Assembly: GCA_964450955.1 (NCBI GenBank)
Contig: CAYVFI010000034.1
Coordinates: forward strand, 1 to 64,000
Length of the DNA stretch: 64,000 bases
Reading direction: 5' to 3'
Source: CAYNWT01 sp964450955
GTDB taxonomy: Bacteria; Planctomycetota; Planctomycetia; Planctomycetales; Planctomycetaceae
A program made the translations under genes and the position numbers. This document shows positions 37,682 through 46,768 of the stretch, one piece after another. The notes beneath the pieces were generated by a model. The model made no database searches, was not told where the DNA came from, and saw only the letters and a list, made by a program, of their open reading frames with translations. Within the stretch, counting starts at the first letter, position 1, and the number at the start of each line of letters is the position of its first letter.

Positions 37682-40372
37682 ATGGTCCATCAGTCCGTCC
37701 TTGAAACGGTTTCAGGTATCGATGCCGGAGAACTCGACGAGTGGTACGAGTCCCTCGATGATGTCCTGCATCGCTACGGCCCTCAAAAACTCAAAGAGCT
37801 GCTAATCCACCTGCAGGAACGCGCATACCAGCGCGGGGTGAAGATCCCATTCACGGCCAACACTCCGTACATCAACACGATCCACCACGAAGACCAGCCG
37901 CCGTATCCCGGTAATCTGGAAATCGAACGCCGCATCAAGAGCATTGTCCGCTGGAACGCGATGGCAATGGTTCACCGTGCTAATAAGGCGGTTGCCGGAA
38001 CCGGGGGGCACATCTCCACCTTCGCTTCTTCGGCAACCCTATACGAAGTCGCCCAGAACCATTTCTTCCACGCAAAGACAGACGATCATCCTGGCGACCT
38101 GGTCTACTTCCAGGGGCACGCATCTCCCGGCATGTACGCCCGCGCGTTTCTGGAAGGTCGGATTACGGAAGAACATCTTTACAACTTCCGCCGTGAACTA
38201 TCCGATGGTGTCGGCGGTCTTTCGTCATACCCACACCCCTGGCTGATGCCAGACTTCTGGCAGTTCCCGACTGTTTCCATGGGGCTGGGTCCACTCTGCG
38301 CGATCTACCACGCTCGGTTCCTGCGATACATGGAACATCGCGGAATGGTTGATACCAGCAAGCAAAAGGTTTGGTGTTTCATCGGCGACGGTGAAACGGA
38401 CGAACCGGAAACACTTGGGGCCATCAACCTTGCGGTTCGCGAGAAGCTGGACAACCTGATTTTCGTTGTGAACTGCAATCTGCAGCGTCTGGATGGTCCG
38501 GTCCGTGGTAACGGCAAGATTATTCAGGAACTCGAAACCGTGTTCCGTGGTTCTGGCTGGAATGTGCTGAAGGTTGTCTGGGGCAACGACTGGGATCCGC
38601 TTCTCGATCAGGACGAGAACGGCAAACTGGTCAAACGCATGGGCGAAACCGTCGATGGGCAGTACCAGAAGTACAGCGTCGAGCCGGGTTCCTACATCCG
38701 CGACCACTTCTTCGGTGTTGATCCTGAGTTGACCGATATGGTCGATGCGATGGACGACCAGACTCTGCGTAAGATGAAGCGTGGCGGCCACGATCCACAG
38801 AAGGTTTACGCGGCCTATAAAAACGCGGTCGACAACGTTGGTTCTCCAACCGTGATCCTTGCCAAGACAATCAAGGGCTACGGATTGGGCGAAGCTGGCG
38901 AGGGACGCAACAAGACTCACAATGAAAAGAAGCTCGGTGACGAGCAGTTGCACGAGTTCCGTTCGCGGTTCGGAATCCCGATTAGCGACGACGATCTGTA
39001 CAAGACGCCGTTCTATAAACCGGCCGATGACAGCCCGGAAATGAAGTACCTTCGCGAACGTCGCGAAGCACTCGGCGGCCACATCCCGGCTCGAAAGCCA
39101 TCTGAAGAACGTCTTGACGTTCCAGGTATGGACGAGCGTGCCTTCAAATCGCTGACTGATGGTTCGAAGGGTAAGGAAGTTTCAACGACCGGCGCGATTG
39201 GATCGTTGATCCAGACCCTGTGCCGCAACAAGGCTATCGGCGACCGCGTCGTCCCAATTATCCCCGACGAAGCGCGAACGTTTGGGATGGAAAGCCTCTT
39301 CAAGGCCGTTGGGATTTACGCGAGTACAGGCCAGCTGTACGAACCCGTCGATAGTGACGACATCCTCTACTACAAAGAAGCCAAAGACGGTCAGCTTCTC
39401 GAAGAGGGCATCAATGAAGCGGGAGCGATGGGATCGTTTATTGCCGCGGGTTCCTCCTACGCGAACCTCGGCAAGAACATGATTCCGTTTTACATCTACT
39501 ACTCGATGTTCGGGTTCCAACGTGTCGGCGACTTGATTTGGTGTGCTGCTGATACACGGTGCAAAGGCTTCCTGGTCGGTGGAACATCCGGGCGAACCAC
39601 GCTTAACGGCGAAGGCCTGCAGCACCAGGATGGGCATAGCCATCTGGTCGCAACCAGCGTGCCATCGCTGTACGCATACGATCCTGCCTACGGATACGAA
39701 GTTGCGATCATCGTTCAGGAAGGCCTGCGTCGAATGTACGCCGAAGGCGAAGAAGTCTTCTACTACCTGAGCGTTTACAACGAAAACTACGTGCAGCCAG
39801 AACAACCATCGGAGGATGCGTCCGAAGGGATTCTGCAGGGCATGTATAAGCTGAATTCAACTGAGGGTGACAACAAACAACGTCCCCAGTTGTTTGGTAG
39901 CGGAACCATCCTGCGTGAAGCTTTGCGAGCTCAGGAGATTCTGTCTGAGAAGTTCGGCATTGGTTCGGATGTATGGAGCGTAACCAGCTACAGCGAATTA
40001 CGTCGTTCGGCTCAGGCTGCAGAGCGTTGGAACCGGTTGAACCCGGACGAAACGCCAAAGCGTTCGTACCTCGAAGAGATCCTCGAAGGTGTCGAAGGGC
40101 CATTCGTCTCGACAAGCGACAACGTTCGGTTGGTTGCTGATCAAATTCGGCAGTGGATCCCGGGTGACTATTACGTGCTGGGGACAGACGGATTTGGACG
40201 CAGCGAGACACGTCCCGATCTTCGACGCCACTTCGAAATCGATGCTGAGTGTACCGCTATTACGGCCCTAAGTGGCTTGGCAAAAGTCGGTGCGTTCGAC
40301 AGCAAAAAGCTGCCGGAAGTCATCGCATCTCTGGGTGTCGATCCAGCGAAAATCGACGCAGTTATCGCTTAG
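37682..40372 (+). CDS. aceE: Pyruvate dehydrogenase E1 component, homodimeric type
   Basis: 896 residues, typical of single-chain AceE. It decarboxylates pyruvate with thiamine diphosphate and acetylates the E2 lipoyl groups. Seen: the ThDP site GDGETDEPETLGAIN with VNCNLQRLDGPVRGN, the N-terminal RRIKSIVRWNAMAMVHRAN, and PDEARTFGMESLF in the pyrimidine-binding domain, then GQLYEPVDSDDILYYKEAKD. It leads the aceE-aceF-lpdA operon. Confidence 0.97.
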   Translation: MVHQSVLETVSGIDAGELDEWYESLDDVLHRYGPQKLKELLIHLQERAYQRGVKIPFTANTPYINTIHHEDQPPYPGNLEIERRIKSIVRWNAMAMVHRANKAVAGTGGHISTFASSATLYEVAQNHFFHAKTDDHPGDLVYFQGHASPGMYARAFLEGRITEEHLYNFRRELSDGVGGLSSYPHPWLMPDFWQFPTVSMGLGPLCAIYHARFLRYMEHRGMVDTSKQKVWCFIGDGETDEPETLGAINLAVREKLDNLIFVVNCNLQRLDGPVRGNGKIIQELETVFRGSGWNVLKVVWGNDWDPLLDQDENGKLVKRMGETVDGQYQKYSVEPGSYIRDHFFGVDPELTDMVDAMDDQTLRKMKRGGHDPQKVYAAYKNAVDNVGSPTVILAKTIKGYGLGEAGEGRNKTHNEKKLGDEQLHEFRSRFGIPISDDDLYKTPFYKPADDSPEMKYLRERREALGGHIPARKPSEERLDVPGMDERAFKSLTDGSKGKEVSTTGAIGSLIQTLCRNKAIGDRVVPIIPDEARTFGMESLFKAVGIYASTGQLYEPVDSDDILYYKEAKDGQLLEEGINEAGAMGSFIAAGSSYANLGKNMIPFYIYYSMFGFQRVGDLIWCAADTRCKGFLVGGTSGRTTLNGEGLQHQDGHSHLVATSVPSLYAYDPAYGYEVAIIVQEGLRRMYAEGEEVFYYLSVYNENYVQPEQPSEDASEGILQGMYKLNSTEGDNKQRPQLFGSGTILREALRAQEILSEKFGIGSDVWSVTSYSELRRSAQAAERWNRLNPDETPKRSYLEEILEGVEGPFVSTSDNVRLVADQIRQWIPGDYYVLGTDGFGRSETRPDLRRHFEIDAECTAITALSGLAKVGAFDSKKLPEVIASLGVDPAKIDAVIA

Positions 40373-40387
40373 TAAATGCGGTACGGC

Positions 40388-40410
40388 CGTGGCGGCACAG
40401 TGCCGCCACG
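40388..40410 (+). promoter_or_regulatory. Hairpin between aceE and aceF
   Basis: CGTGGCGGCA (40388-40397) pairs perfectly with TGCCGCCACG (40401-40410) across a 3-base loop, 15 bases after the aceE stop. No T-run follows, so it may stabilise the upstream mRNA, partly terminate, or be a dispersed repeat. It would allow different levels of E1 and E2. Confidence 0.5.
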
Positions 40411-40503
40411 AAGTAGGGGAGGCGAGAAGCTTCCGGCTGGACATACCCGGGGCGTCCAATTGTGAGTCCACTTTGTGGGTTCCGACCGAAACAGGACTTT
40501 GAG

Positions 40504-42114
40504 ATGACAATAGAATTCAAGATGCCAACCGCAGGACCGGACACCGAAACAGTCGATGTGGTCCAGGTCCTGGTAAGCGAAGGCGATACAGTCGAAGCTG
40601 GCGACCCGGTTATCGAAGTGCAAATCGAGAAAGCTGTCGCGGAGATCGAATGCACGCACTCGGGTTCGGTGGAAAAAGTCCACGTAGCTGAAGGCGACAC
40701 CATCAAAGTCGGTGCCGTTCTCCTGAGCCTCTCCGGCGACGGCGGCAACGGTCAGGCTGCAGCGTCCAAACCCGCTGCCAGCGCGCCGAAGCCAGCAGCC
40801 ACTCCAGCACCTGCCGACCCCGCTCCCGCCACCAAGGCTGAACCGTCGGCCGCACCGGCCGGTGGCAGCAAAGATTTCCTCCTGCCGAGCCCCGGGGACG
40901 AACCGGCTGAGGTTGTTGAGGTCCTGGTCAAAGAAGGTGACATGATCGAAGAAGACGATCTTGTCTGCCTGGTCCAAACTGAAAAAGCCGTTGCCGAACT
41001 TGAGAGCCCATACACCGGCAGGATTACGAAGGTGAACGTCAAGGAATCGGACCTCGTTGAAGAAGGTCACGTCCTGATTACCGTTGAACTGACTGCACCT
41101 TCAAAGTCAGCACCCGCCCCGGCTGCCAAGCCATCAGCGCCCGCTCCGCCTGCCGCTAAATCGGCTCCAACAAAGGCGGCTCCGACTGCTGCACCTGCCG
41201 TTAGATCGGCTCCTTCAGCACCCGACAATCGCCCGCCGGCTCCCGCTGGTCCAGCCACACGTCGGCTGGCTCGCAAGCTGGGGGTCGATCTTCACGCCAT
41301 CAATGGCACCGGACCAGGCGGACGCATCACTCAGGAAGACCTGGAAGCTCACGTCAAACGTCGACTCGAAAGTGGCGGCGGGGGCGGTGCTGCGGCCCCA
41401 CCGTTGCCTGACTTCACCAAATGGGGCGAAGTCGAACGTCAGCCAATGAACGCCATCGCCAAGGCGTCTGCGAAGAACCTGTCCATCGCGTGGACCAACA
41501 TTCCGCACGTCACCCAGCAAGACAACGCTGATATCACTGAACTGGAAGCGGCTCGCAAACGCTATGTCAAAGCGAACCCGAACCGACCAAAGATCACGAT
41601 GACCGCCATCATGATCAAAGCTGTCGTCAGCGCGCTTAAGGCGTTCCCTAACTTCAACGCCAGCGTTGATCCGGAAACCAATGAGTTCGTGCTGAAGCAC
41701 TTCTACAACATCGGTGTAGCCGTCGACACGCCACACGGATTGGTCGTACCGGTTATCCACAACTGCGACCAGAAAAATGTTCTTGAGATCGCGGCCGAAC
41801 TAACTGAACTCGCTGGCAAAGCTCGTGACCGCCGCCTGACAATGGACGCGATGACCGGAGCCACGTTTACCATCACCAATCTTGGTGGGATCGGCGGAAC
41901 CGCGTTCACACCAATCGTGAACTACCCGGAAGTCGCGATTCTGGGCATGTCTCGCGGCCGCAAGGAGCTTCAACTCGACGACGACGAAGTGGTCGAACGC
42001 ATGATGCTGCCGCTGTCACTTTCGTACGATCACCGAATCGTTAACGGAGCCGACGCAGCACGGTTCATCGTGAAGCTGTCCAGCAGCCTGTCCAACTTCT
42101 TTGAACTCTTCTAG
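40504..42114 (+). CDS. aceF: Dihydrolipoamide acetyltransferase (pyruvate dehydrogenase E2)
   Basis: 536 residues from ATG 40504. Two lipoyl domains are present, at about 1-75 (lipoyl Lys in QIEKAVAEIE) and 120-195 (Lys in QTEKAVAELE), joined by Ala/Pro-rich linkers. The E3-binding domain is ATRRLARKLGVDLHAINGTG with PGGRITQEDLEAH. The catalytic domain ends with SYDHRIVNGADAARF, carrying the active His. The enzyme moves acetyl groups to CoA. Confidence 0.97.
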   Translation: MTIEFKMPTAGPDTETVDVVQVLVSEGDTVEAGDPVIEVQIEKAVAEIECTHSGSVEKVHVAEGDTIKVGAVLLSLSGDGGNGQAAASKPAASAPKPAATPAPADPAPATKAEPSAAPAGGSKDFLLPSPGDEPAEVVEVLVKEGDMIEEDDLVCLVQTEKAVAELESPYTGRITKVNVKESDLVEEGHVLITVELTAPSKSAPAPAAKPSAPAPPAAKSAPTKAAPTAAPAVRSAPSAPDNRPPAPAGPATRRLARKLGVDLHAINGTGPGGRITQEDLEAHVKRRLESGGGGGAAAPPLPDFTKWGEVERQPMNAIAKASAKNLSIAWTNIPHVTQQDNADITELEAARKRYVKANPNRPKITMTAIMIKAVVSALKAFPNFNASVDPETNEFVLKHFYNIGVAVDTPHGLVVPVIHNCDQKNVLEIAAELTELAGKARDRRLTMDAMTGATFTITNLGGIGGTAFTPIVNYPEVAILGMSRGRKELQLDDDEVVERMMLPLSLSYDHRIVNGADAARFIVKLSSSLSNFFELF

Positions 42115-42184
42115 GTAACGCGAGCAGCAGCCACTCTGGTCTCCATTGCATTCGCATCGCTCTCGTAACACAACGGCTTAAAAT

Positions 42185-43603
42185 ATGTCTGAACCATTCG
42201 ATCTTGTCGTCCTTGGTGGCGGTCCCGGCGGATATCCTGCGGCGCTTGAAGCGGCTCACAAGGGTTTAAAAGTCGCTCTCATCGACGAAGGCATCAAGCC
42301 CGGCGGCGTTTGTCTGCACCGCGGCTGTATTCCGTCAAAGGCCTTGCTGCACGTCGCTAAGCTCATCAACGAAACCGTTGACGCCGAAGACTGGGGCGTG
42401 ACATTCGCCGAACCGGATATCGACATCGACAAGGTTCGCGGCTTCAAAGCTGGCGTGGTTGAAAAGCTCACGGGGGGCATTGAGGCGCTGTGCAAAGGTC
42501 GCGGCGTCGAAGTTATGAAGGCTCGCGGGACGTTGAAGAGTTCCAGCGTCCTGGAACTCAAAGACGCTGACGGAAACACCAGTGAGATTTCTTTCAAGAA
42601 GTGCATCGTGGCCGTTGGTTCGCTTCCTGCCATGCCGCCAATCTTCAACATCGGTGACGATCGAGTCATGGACTCCACCGGCGCGCTGCTGCTGGAAGAT
42701 GTGCCGCCCAAACTGCTGGTCATTGGCGGCGGGTACATTGGCCTCGAAATGGGAACCGTCTACGCCGCGCTTGGTTCAAGTGTGACGGTTGTTGAGATGG
42801 ATTCTGGACTATTGATGGCGGCGGACCGCGACCTCGTGCGTCCGCTTGCAAACCGGTTGAAGGATCAGTTCGCTGCGATTCATCTCAATACCAAAGTCGA
42901 AAAGCTTGAAGCCACGGACGCCGGTATCGTGGCCACGTTAACTGGCGAAGGTGTTGAGTCGCCTCAGACGTTTGATCGCGTCCTGGTTTCCGTCGGAAGG
43001 TTCCCAAATAGCCGAAACATCGGCATTGAGAACACTCAGGCAGAACTCGATGAACGCGGTTTCATCAAGGTCAACAACAAACAGCAGTCAGCCGACCCCG
43101 CCATCCTGGCCGTGGGTGACATTGCGGGCGAACCAATGTTGGCCCACAAGGCGACACGCGAAGCAAAAGTCGCGGTGGAAGCTTTGGTTGGAGAACCAGC
43201 TGAGTTCGACAATGTTGCCATTCCTGCGGTGGTCTTCACGGATCCGGAAATCGCCTGGTGTGGCATCACGGAAATGGAAGCCAAAGAACAGGGGCTGGAC
43301 GTCGTCGTATCGAAGTTCCCCTGGGGAGCCTCAGGTCGAGCCCGCACGTTAGACCGAACCGATGGTCTTACTAAACTGATTTTCGATCCAAAGACTCAGC
43401 GGGTACTTGGTGTCGGAATCACCGGGCCGGGTGCCGGTGAGCTAATTGGTGAAGGTGTTATCGCTGTCGAAACCGCCGCGGTTGCTCGCGATCTGGCCGA
43501 GACAATTCACGCTCACCCAACGCTGTCCGAAACCATTATGGAAGCCGCAGAAGCCGGTTTCGGAGCAGCCACTCACATGGCAGTCCCACGACGACGCCAG
43601 TAG
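42185..43603 (+). CDS. lpdA: Dihydrolipoamide dehydrogenase (E3)
   Basis: 472 residues. It reoxidises dihydrolipoamide with FAD and NAD. Seen: VVLGGGPGGYPAALEAAHKG (FAD), the redox disulfide GGVCLHRGCIPSK, the NAD loop LLVIGGGYIGLEMG, ILAVGDIAGEPMLAHKATRE, and the C-terminal catalytic His in IHAHPTLSETIMEAA. It is the last gene of the aceE-aceF-lpdA operon and is followed by a terminator. Confidence 0.97.
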   Translation: MSEPFDLVVLGGGPGGYPAALEAAHKGLKVALIDEGIKPGGVCLHRGCIPSKALLHVAKLINETVDAEDWGVTFAEPDIDIDKVRGFKAGVVEKLTGGIEALCKGRGVEVMKARGTLKSSSVLELKDADGNTSEISFKKCIVAVGSLPAMPPIFNIGDDRVMDSTGALLLEDVPPKLLVIGGGYIGLEMGTVYAALGSSVTVVEMDSGLLMAADRDLVRPLANRLKDQFAAIHLNTKVEKLEATDAGIVATLTGEGVESPQTFDRVLVSVGRFPNSRNIGIENTQAELDERGFIKVNNKQQSADPAILAVGDIAGEPMLAHKATREAKVAVEALVGEPAEFDNVAIPAVVFTDPEIAWCGITEMEAKEQGLDVVVSKFPWGASGRARTLDRTDGLTKLIFDPKTQRVLGVGITGPGAGELIGEGVIAVETAAVARDLAETIHAHPTLSETIMEAAEAGFGAATHMAVPRRRQ

Positions 43604-44063
43604 TTTCCGGTGCACGTGAGTGCCAGGTGCACACAAAGCCTCAGCCAAAACAGCTGAGGCTTTTTCTACGCGCTGAGTTTTAGAGGAGTGAGTTGATCGG
43701 TGCTTATCGTCGCGCCCGGACAACAATCAAGTTTTTGAAGAGTCAAGGGGTCATCGAACCCACTGTCAATCCGCGGGGGCAACCGTAAAAAATTGCAAGT
43801 AATACCAACTGCAGCATCTCAAGTAGTGCCTGGACGGCAGGAATCTCGTTCGACTTAGAATCGACGGCGTGTTGTCCAATGCAAAATTTCAACTCGTTCG
43901 CAGGTATGGTATTGAGCTTTCAGGGAGAAGGCCACATCGTCGCTGCCGCTATTGGCAAGGCAACGACGGACACGGCGGAGTCTGTCGGTTGTCTGTCGAG
44001 ACGATCCAGTCGCGGCGAATAGGGTTGCCACGGAAAATGAGATTCGGATGACACTTAAAGGTG
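43604..44063. other. Intergenic region after lpdA
   Basis: 460 bases. Apart from the terminator at 43635-43665 it holds a possible 31-codon ORF (TTG 43693 to TAA 43786-43788; starts MIGAYRRARTTIKFLKS) preceded by GAGGAG. That ORF has no known relative and its start is a TTG, so it is only a weak candidate. Nothing else is recognised. Confidence 0.4.
43635..43665 (+). terminator. Intrinsic terminator of the aceE-aceF-lpdA operon
   Basis: AAAGCCTCAGC (43635-43645) pairs perfectly with GCTGAGGCTTT (43653-43663) across a 7-base loop, continuing into T. It lies 31 bases after the lpdA stop. Confidence 0.93.
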
Positions 44064-44567
44064 TCACTCGTGGGCAAATTCAAACTGCCGCGCGGCGCAA
44101 TCGGCTCGAACGTAAAGTGGGTGCCGTGGCTGACCGCTTTTTGTGGTTCCAAGGCACACCAGCTTCGCCGGATTCAAAATCCGTCGCGCGGTGGCAACTT
44201 GATCGAACGGAACGAAAGCTCCCCAGGCCGCCACAATCACGTTGGCTTTATTTGCCAAAGCCAACGATCGATTTCCGGGCCTGCCACCGGTTGGATTCTG
44301 AAGAACCAGCAGGTCTTTAGGTTTCGTCGCTCTAACGGCGAACAGGTTGCGAACAACCAGCTTTGAATAGCCCCAGTCGCGAGCGAAACGTGTGCAACGG
44401 CGGATGGTTGGGTCGTCAACGGAAGCATCGGCCGTCGATGGATTCAGCATGACAAAGCACACTGTCCGATCGTTACCACCAGCCCACGAACGCGTCAGTG
44501 ACCACCGATACCGACCGCATTTCGACAGCCGAGCACTGCGCTTCACATTGCCAACCAACTGTGCCAC
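44064..44567 (-). CDS. DUF1643 family protein
   Basis: 167 residues. The family pattern is clear: FVMLNPSTADASVDDPTIRR, then CTRFARDWGYSKLVVRNLFA, then VRATKPKDLLVLQNP, and a C-terminal LCLGTT-like strand (VCLGTTKSGQPRHPLYV). DUF1643 has no established activity. The gene starts 11 bases after the Wzz-like gene stop, so it is probably co-transcribed with it, an unexpected partner. Confidence 0.88.
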   Translation of the reverse strand: MAQLVGNVKRSARLSKCGRYRWSLTRSWAGGNDRTVCFVMLNPSTADASVDDPTIRRCTRFARDWGYSKLVVRNLFAVRATKPKDLLVLQNPTGGRPGNRSLALANKANVIVAAWGAFVPFDQVATARRILNPAKLVCLGTTKSGQPRHPLYVRADCAARQFEFAHE

Positions 44568-44578
44568 GCTTCAGTTTT

Positions 44579-45901
44579 TCAACCGTTAACTGCAGTGGTT
44601 GCGACTGTTGGTGGGTCATTTTTGAGACCCGTTGAGCAAACGGCGATCAGGCAACCAAGACCGAACCCTAATACGCCAGCCAGGCCCAGTACCAACGACG
44701 GCCTTGGCCAGACCTTTTCGGTAAGCCGAGTCGGGCCATCCAAAGGACGCACGTCAATCGACGCCAGTCCGTTGTTGAGTTCACTCTCGGCGAGCCTGGC
44801 TTGTGACAGGGTTGTAACAAGTAACTGCTGTGTTTCGCCCAGTCGCGTAATTTTCTTGGACAACGTCTGCTCTTCGACCATGAACTGATCCATAGCTTTC
44901 GTGGTCTTAAGTAACTCGGCGTATTCGCGGTTCAGCTTTTCCTCAAGGCTTTTCGCAGCGGCCAGACGCTGATCCATTGCCTGCGTAATCCGATTGTTGT
45001 GCCGCTTGAGGGCCGAGTTCAACGCTTCGACTTTTTCAGAAGCTGATCGGGCTCGCGGATGGTTCTCACCATAACGACGACGGGCGTCGCTAAGTTCGCC
45101 CTGTGCGGCTCGCAGGTCATCCATGATGTGTGTCGTTTGCAGGTCTTCTGAGTAGCCGTCGCCACCTTCATTTCGCGCGGTCGATGTGAGTCGGAACCGG
45201 GAGGCATCTGCACCGCGACCCACCGGGACCCGGCCTGTACGACGGGCAAGCTGGATTTGGTTGTCCAGGTCGATTCGCAGGTTGGTCACCGAGGAAAGAT
45301 CGTTGGAGAGTTGCTCCAGCCTGGCCATCTCAATTCTGATGCCGTCACCATCGCTGCCAACCAATGGGCTGTTCTTACGCAATTCGACGTATCGAGTTTG
45401 AGCCGCCTCCAGCTCCTCACTGAGTTCACGTTCTCTCTTCACAATCGCCTGGACGGACTCAGAACTCCGCTTTTGTTCAATATCGCGCACATAGCCGGAG
45501 TAGGTGTCAACGATCGCACCAACCAGAGCTTCTGCCGTTGCCGGGTCTTTGTCACGGACGATCACGCTCATCACGTCGGTGTCATCCATCGGACTGACAC
45601 GAACACTCTCAAGGAGTTCTTCCATGGGAATGTCAATTGGTCGCCCAAGACTCTCCATCGCCTTGGTGACAATCAGAGAACTACCCATGATCTCAGCCTG
45701 AGTGGCCAGAAAATAGCGTTCTGTCGTCACAGGACGTGAATCGGTCGCGTTTTGGCTGCGAGCGACCAGCAGCTTCGCCTGAGACTCGTAAACGTCCTCT
45801 GCCACGTTTATGTAGAACGCTCCTGCACCGACAGCCAACAATGTGACCAGCAAGATAGTCCACTTACGGTTCCAGAGCGTTGAAATATCCAGATTCTGCA
45901 T
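44579..45901 (-). CDS. Polysaccharide chain-length/Wzz-type membrane protein
   Basis: 440 residues. It has two membrane helices, near residues 14-34 (WTILLVTLLAVGAGAFYINV) and 405-430 (PSLVLGLAGVLGFGLGCLIA). Between them is a Wzz fold followed by long coiled coils (ELSEELEAAQTRYVELRK, then AQGELSDARRRYGENHPRAR). It controls polysaccharide chain length at the inner membrane. No tyrosine-kinase (BY-kinase) domain is fused or adjacent. It is divergent from the sugar transferase gene across 157 bases. Confidence 0.9.
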   Translation of the reverse strand: MQNLDISTLWNRKWTILLVTLLAVGAGAFYINVAEDVYESQAKLLVARSQNATDSRPVTTERYFLATQAEIMGSSLIVTKAMESLGRPIDIPMEELLESVRVSPMDDTDVMSVIVRDKDPATAEALVGAIVDTYSGYVRDIEQKRSSESVQAIVKRERELSEELEAAQTRYVELRKNSPLVGSDGDGIRIEMARLEQLSNDLSSVTNLRIDLDNQIQLARRTGRVPVGRGADASRFRLTSTARNEGGDGYSEDLQTTHIMDDLRAAQGELSDARRRYGENHPRARSASEKVEALNSALKRHNNRITQAMDQRLAAAKSLEEKLNREYAELLKTTKAMDQFMVEEQTLSKKITRLGETQQLLVTTLSQARLAESELNNGLASIDVRPLDGPTRLTEKVWPRPSLVLGLAGVLGFGLGCLIAVCSTGLKNDPPTVATTAVNG

Positions 45902-46058
45902 GAGGTTTCCGCTGCCTTAGAGCATCTACAGTAATTGGGTGGACAAAAATGCCAATTTGGGAAAATCAGGTTAGGGTGATTGCAAAGGGTCGTTATATCA
46001 GAAAAGCTACCCAATTCCGTAGCAACTTTCCCAAAGATCAAGACATCCCGGCGTTCCG

Positions 46059-46724
46059 ATGAGATCTACCGCCCAAAACCTGAAAGCACAGTTGTTGGGA
46101 CGTGATGCGAATTTGCAGCACACGGCTTCCTACGACACGATCAAGCGGGTGTGCGACCTGACAATCTGTTTTCTGTGCTTACCTGTCGCAGCCGTGTTGA
46201 TGGTCATTGTGGCGACCTTGGTTCTGATCTGCGACGGGCGACCTATCTTCCTGGTTCAGCCTCGAACAGGCCGAGGCGGCAGACGGTTTCCGCTTTTCAA
46301 ATTCAGAACGATGGTTCGAAATGCGCGTGAGTTGAGAGAGCAACTGCTGCATCTCAACGAACTCACACTGCCCGATTTCAAAATTAGCAACGATCCCAGA
46401 ATCACTAAGCTGGGCCGGATACTTCGCAAGACGAGCCTCGACGAACTACCCCAGATTATCAACGTGCTGCGTGGGGAGATGAGCTTGGTCGGCCCAAGAC
46501 CAACGTCGTTTGACGAAAGTACCTACGCACTTTGGCAAACCGAACGATTGGAAGTTTTGCCAGGCATCACCGGCCTGTGGCAAATCAACGGTCGTTCAGA
46601 AGTCGACTTTGACGAGCGAAGCAGGCTCGATATTCAATACGTCAACTCCAGAAGCTTGCTTCTGGACGCGACAATCCTTCTCAAAACTGTCCCAGCCGTT
46701 GTGTCACGGCGTGGAGCCAGTTGA
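46059..46724 (+). CDS. Bacterial sugar transferase (initiating phosphoglycosyltransferase)
   Basis: 221 residues. One membrane helix (ICFLCLPVAAVLMVIVATLV) is followed by the conserved catalytic domain: RTGRGGRRFPLFKFRTMV, LGRILRKTSLDELPQIINVL, RGEMSLVGPRP and PGITGLWQINGR. These enzymes transfer a sugar-phosphate to undecaprenyl phosphate and start repeat-unit assembly. It is a short, single-helix form. It begins the plus-strand EPS gene run. Confidence 0.95.
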   Translation: MRSTAQNLKAQLLGRDANLQHTASYDTIKRVCDLTICFLCLPVAAVLMVIVATLVLICDGRPIFLVQPRTGRGGRRFPLFKFRTMVRNARELREQLLHLNELTLPDFKISNDPRITKLGRILRKTSLDELPQIINVLRGEMSLVGPRPTSFDESTYALWQTERLEVLPGITGLWQINGRSEVDFDERSRLDIQYVNSRSLLLDATILLKTVPAVVSRRGAS

Positions 46725-46768
46725 AGAAGTAGGCGTTCAACAATCCTTTAGATTCCGGAGTAGGAACC

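Noticed and set aside
38225..39082. 285-codon minus-strand ORF opposite aceE
   Set aside because: Antisense shadow of a strongly conserved gene.
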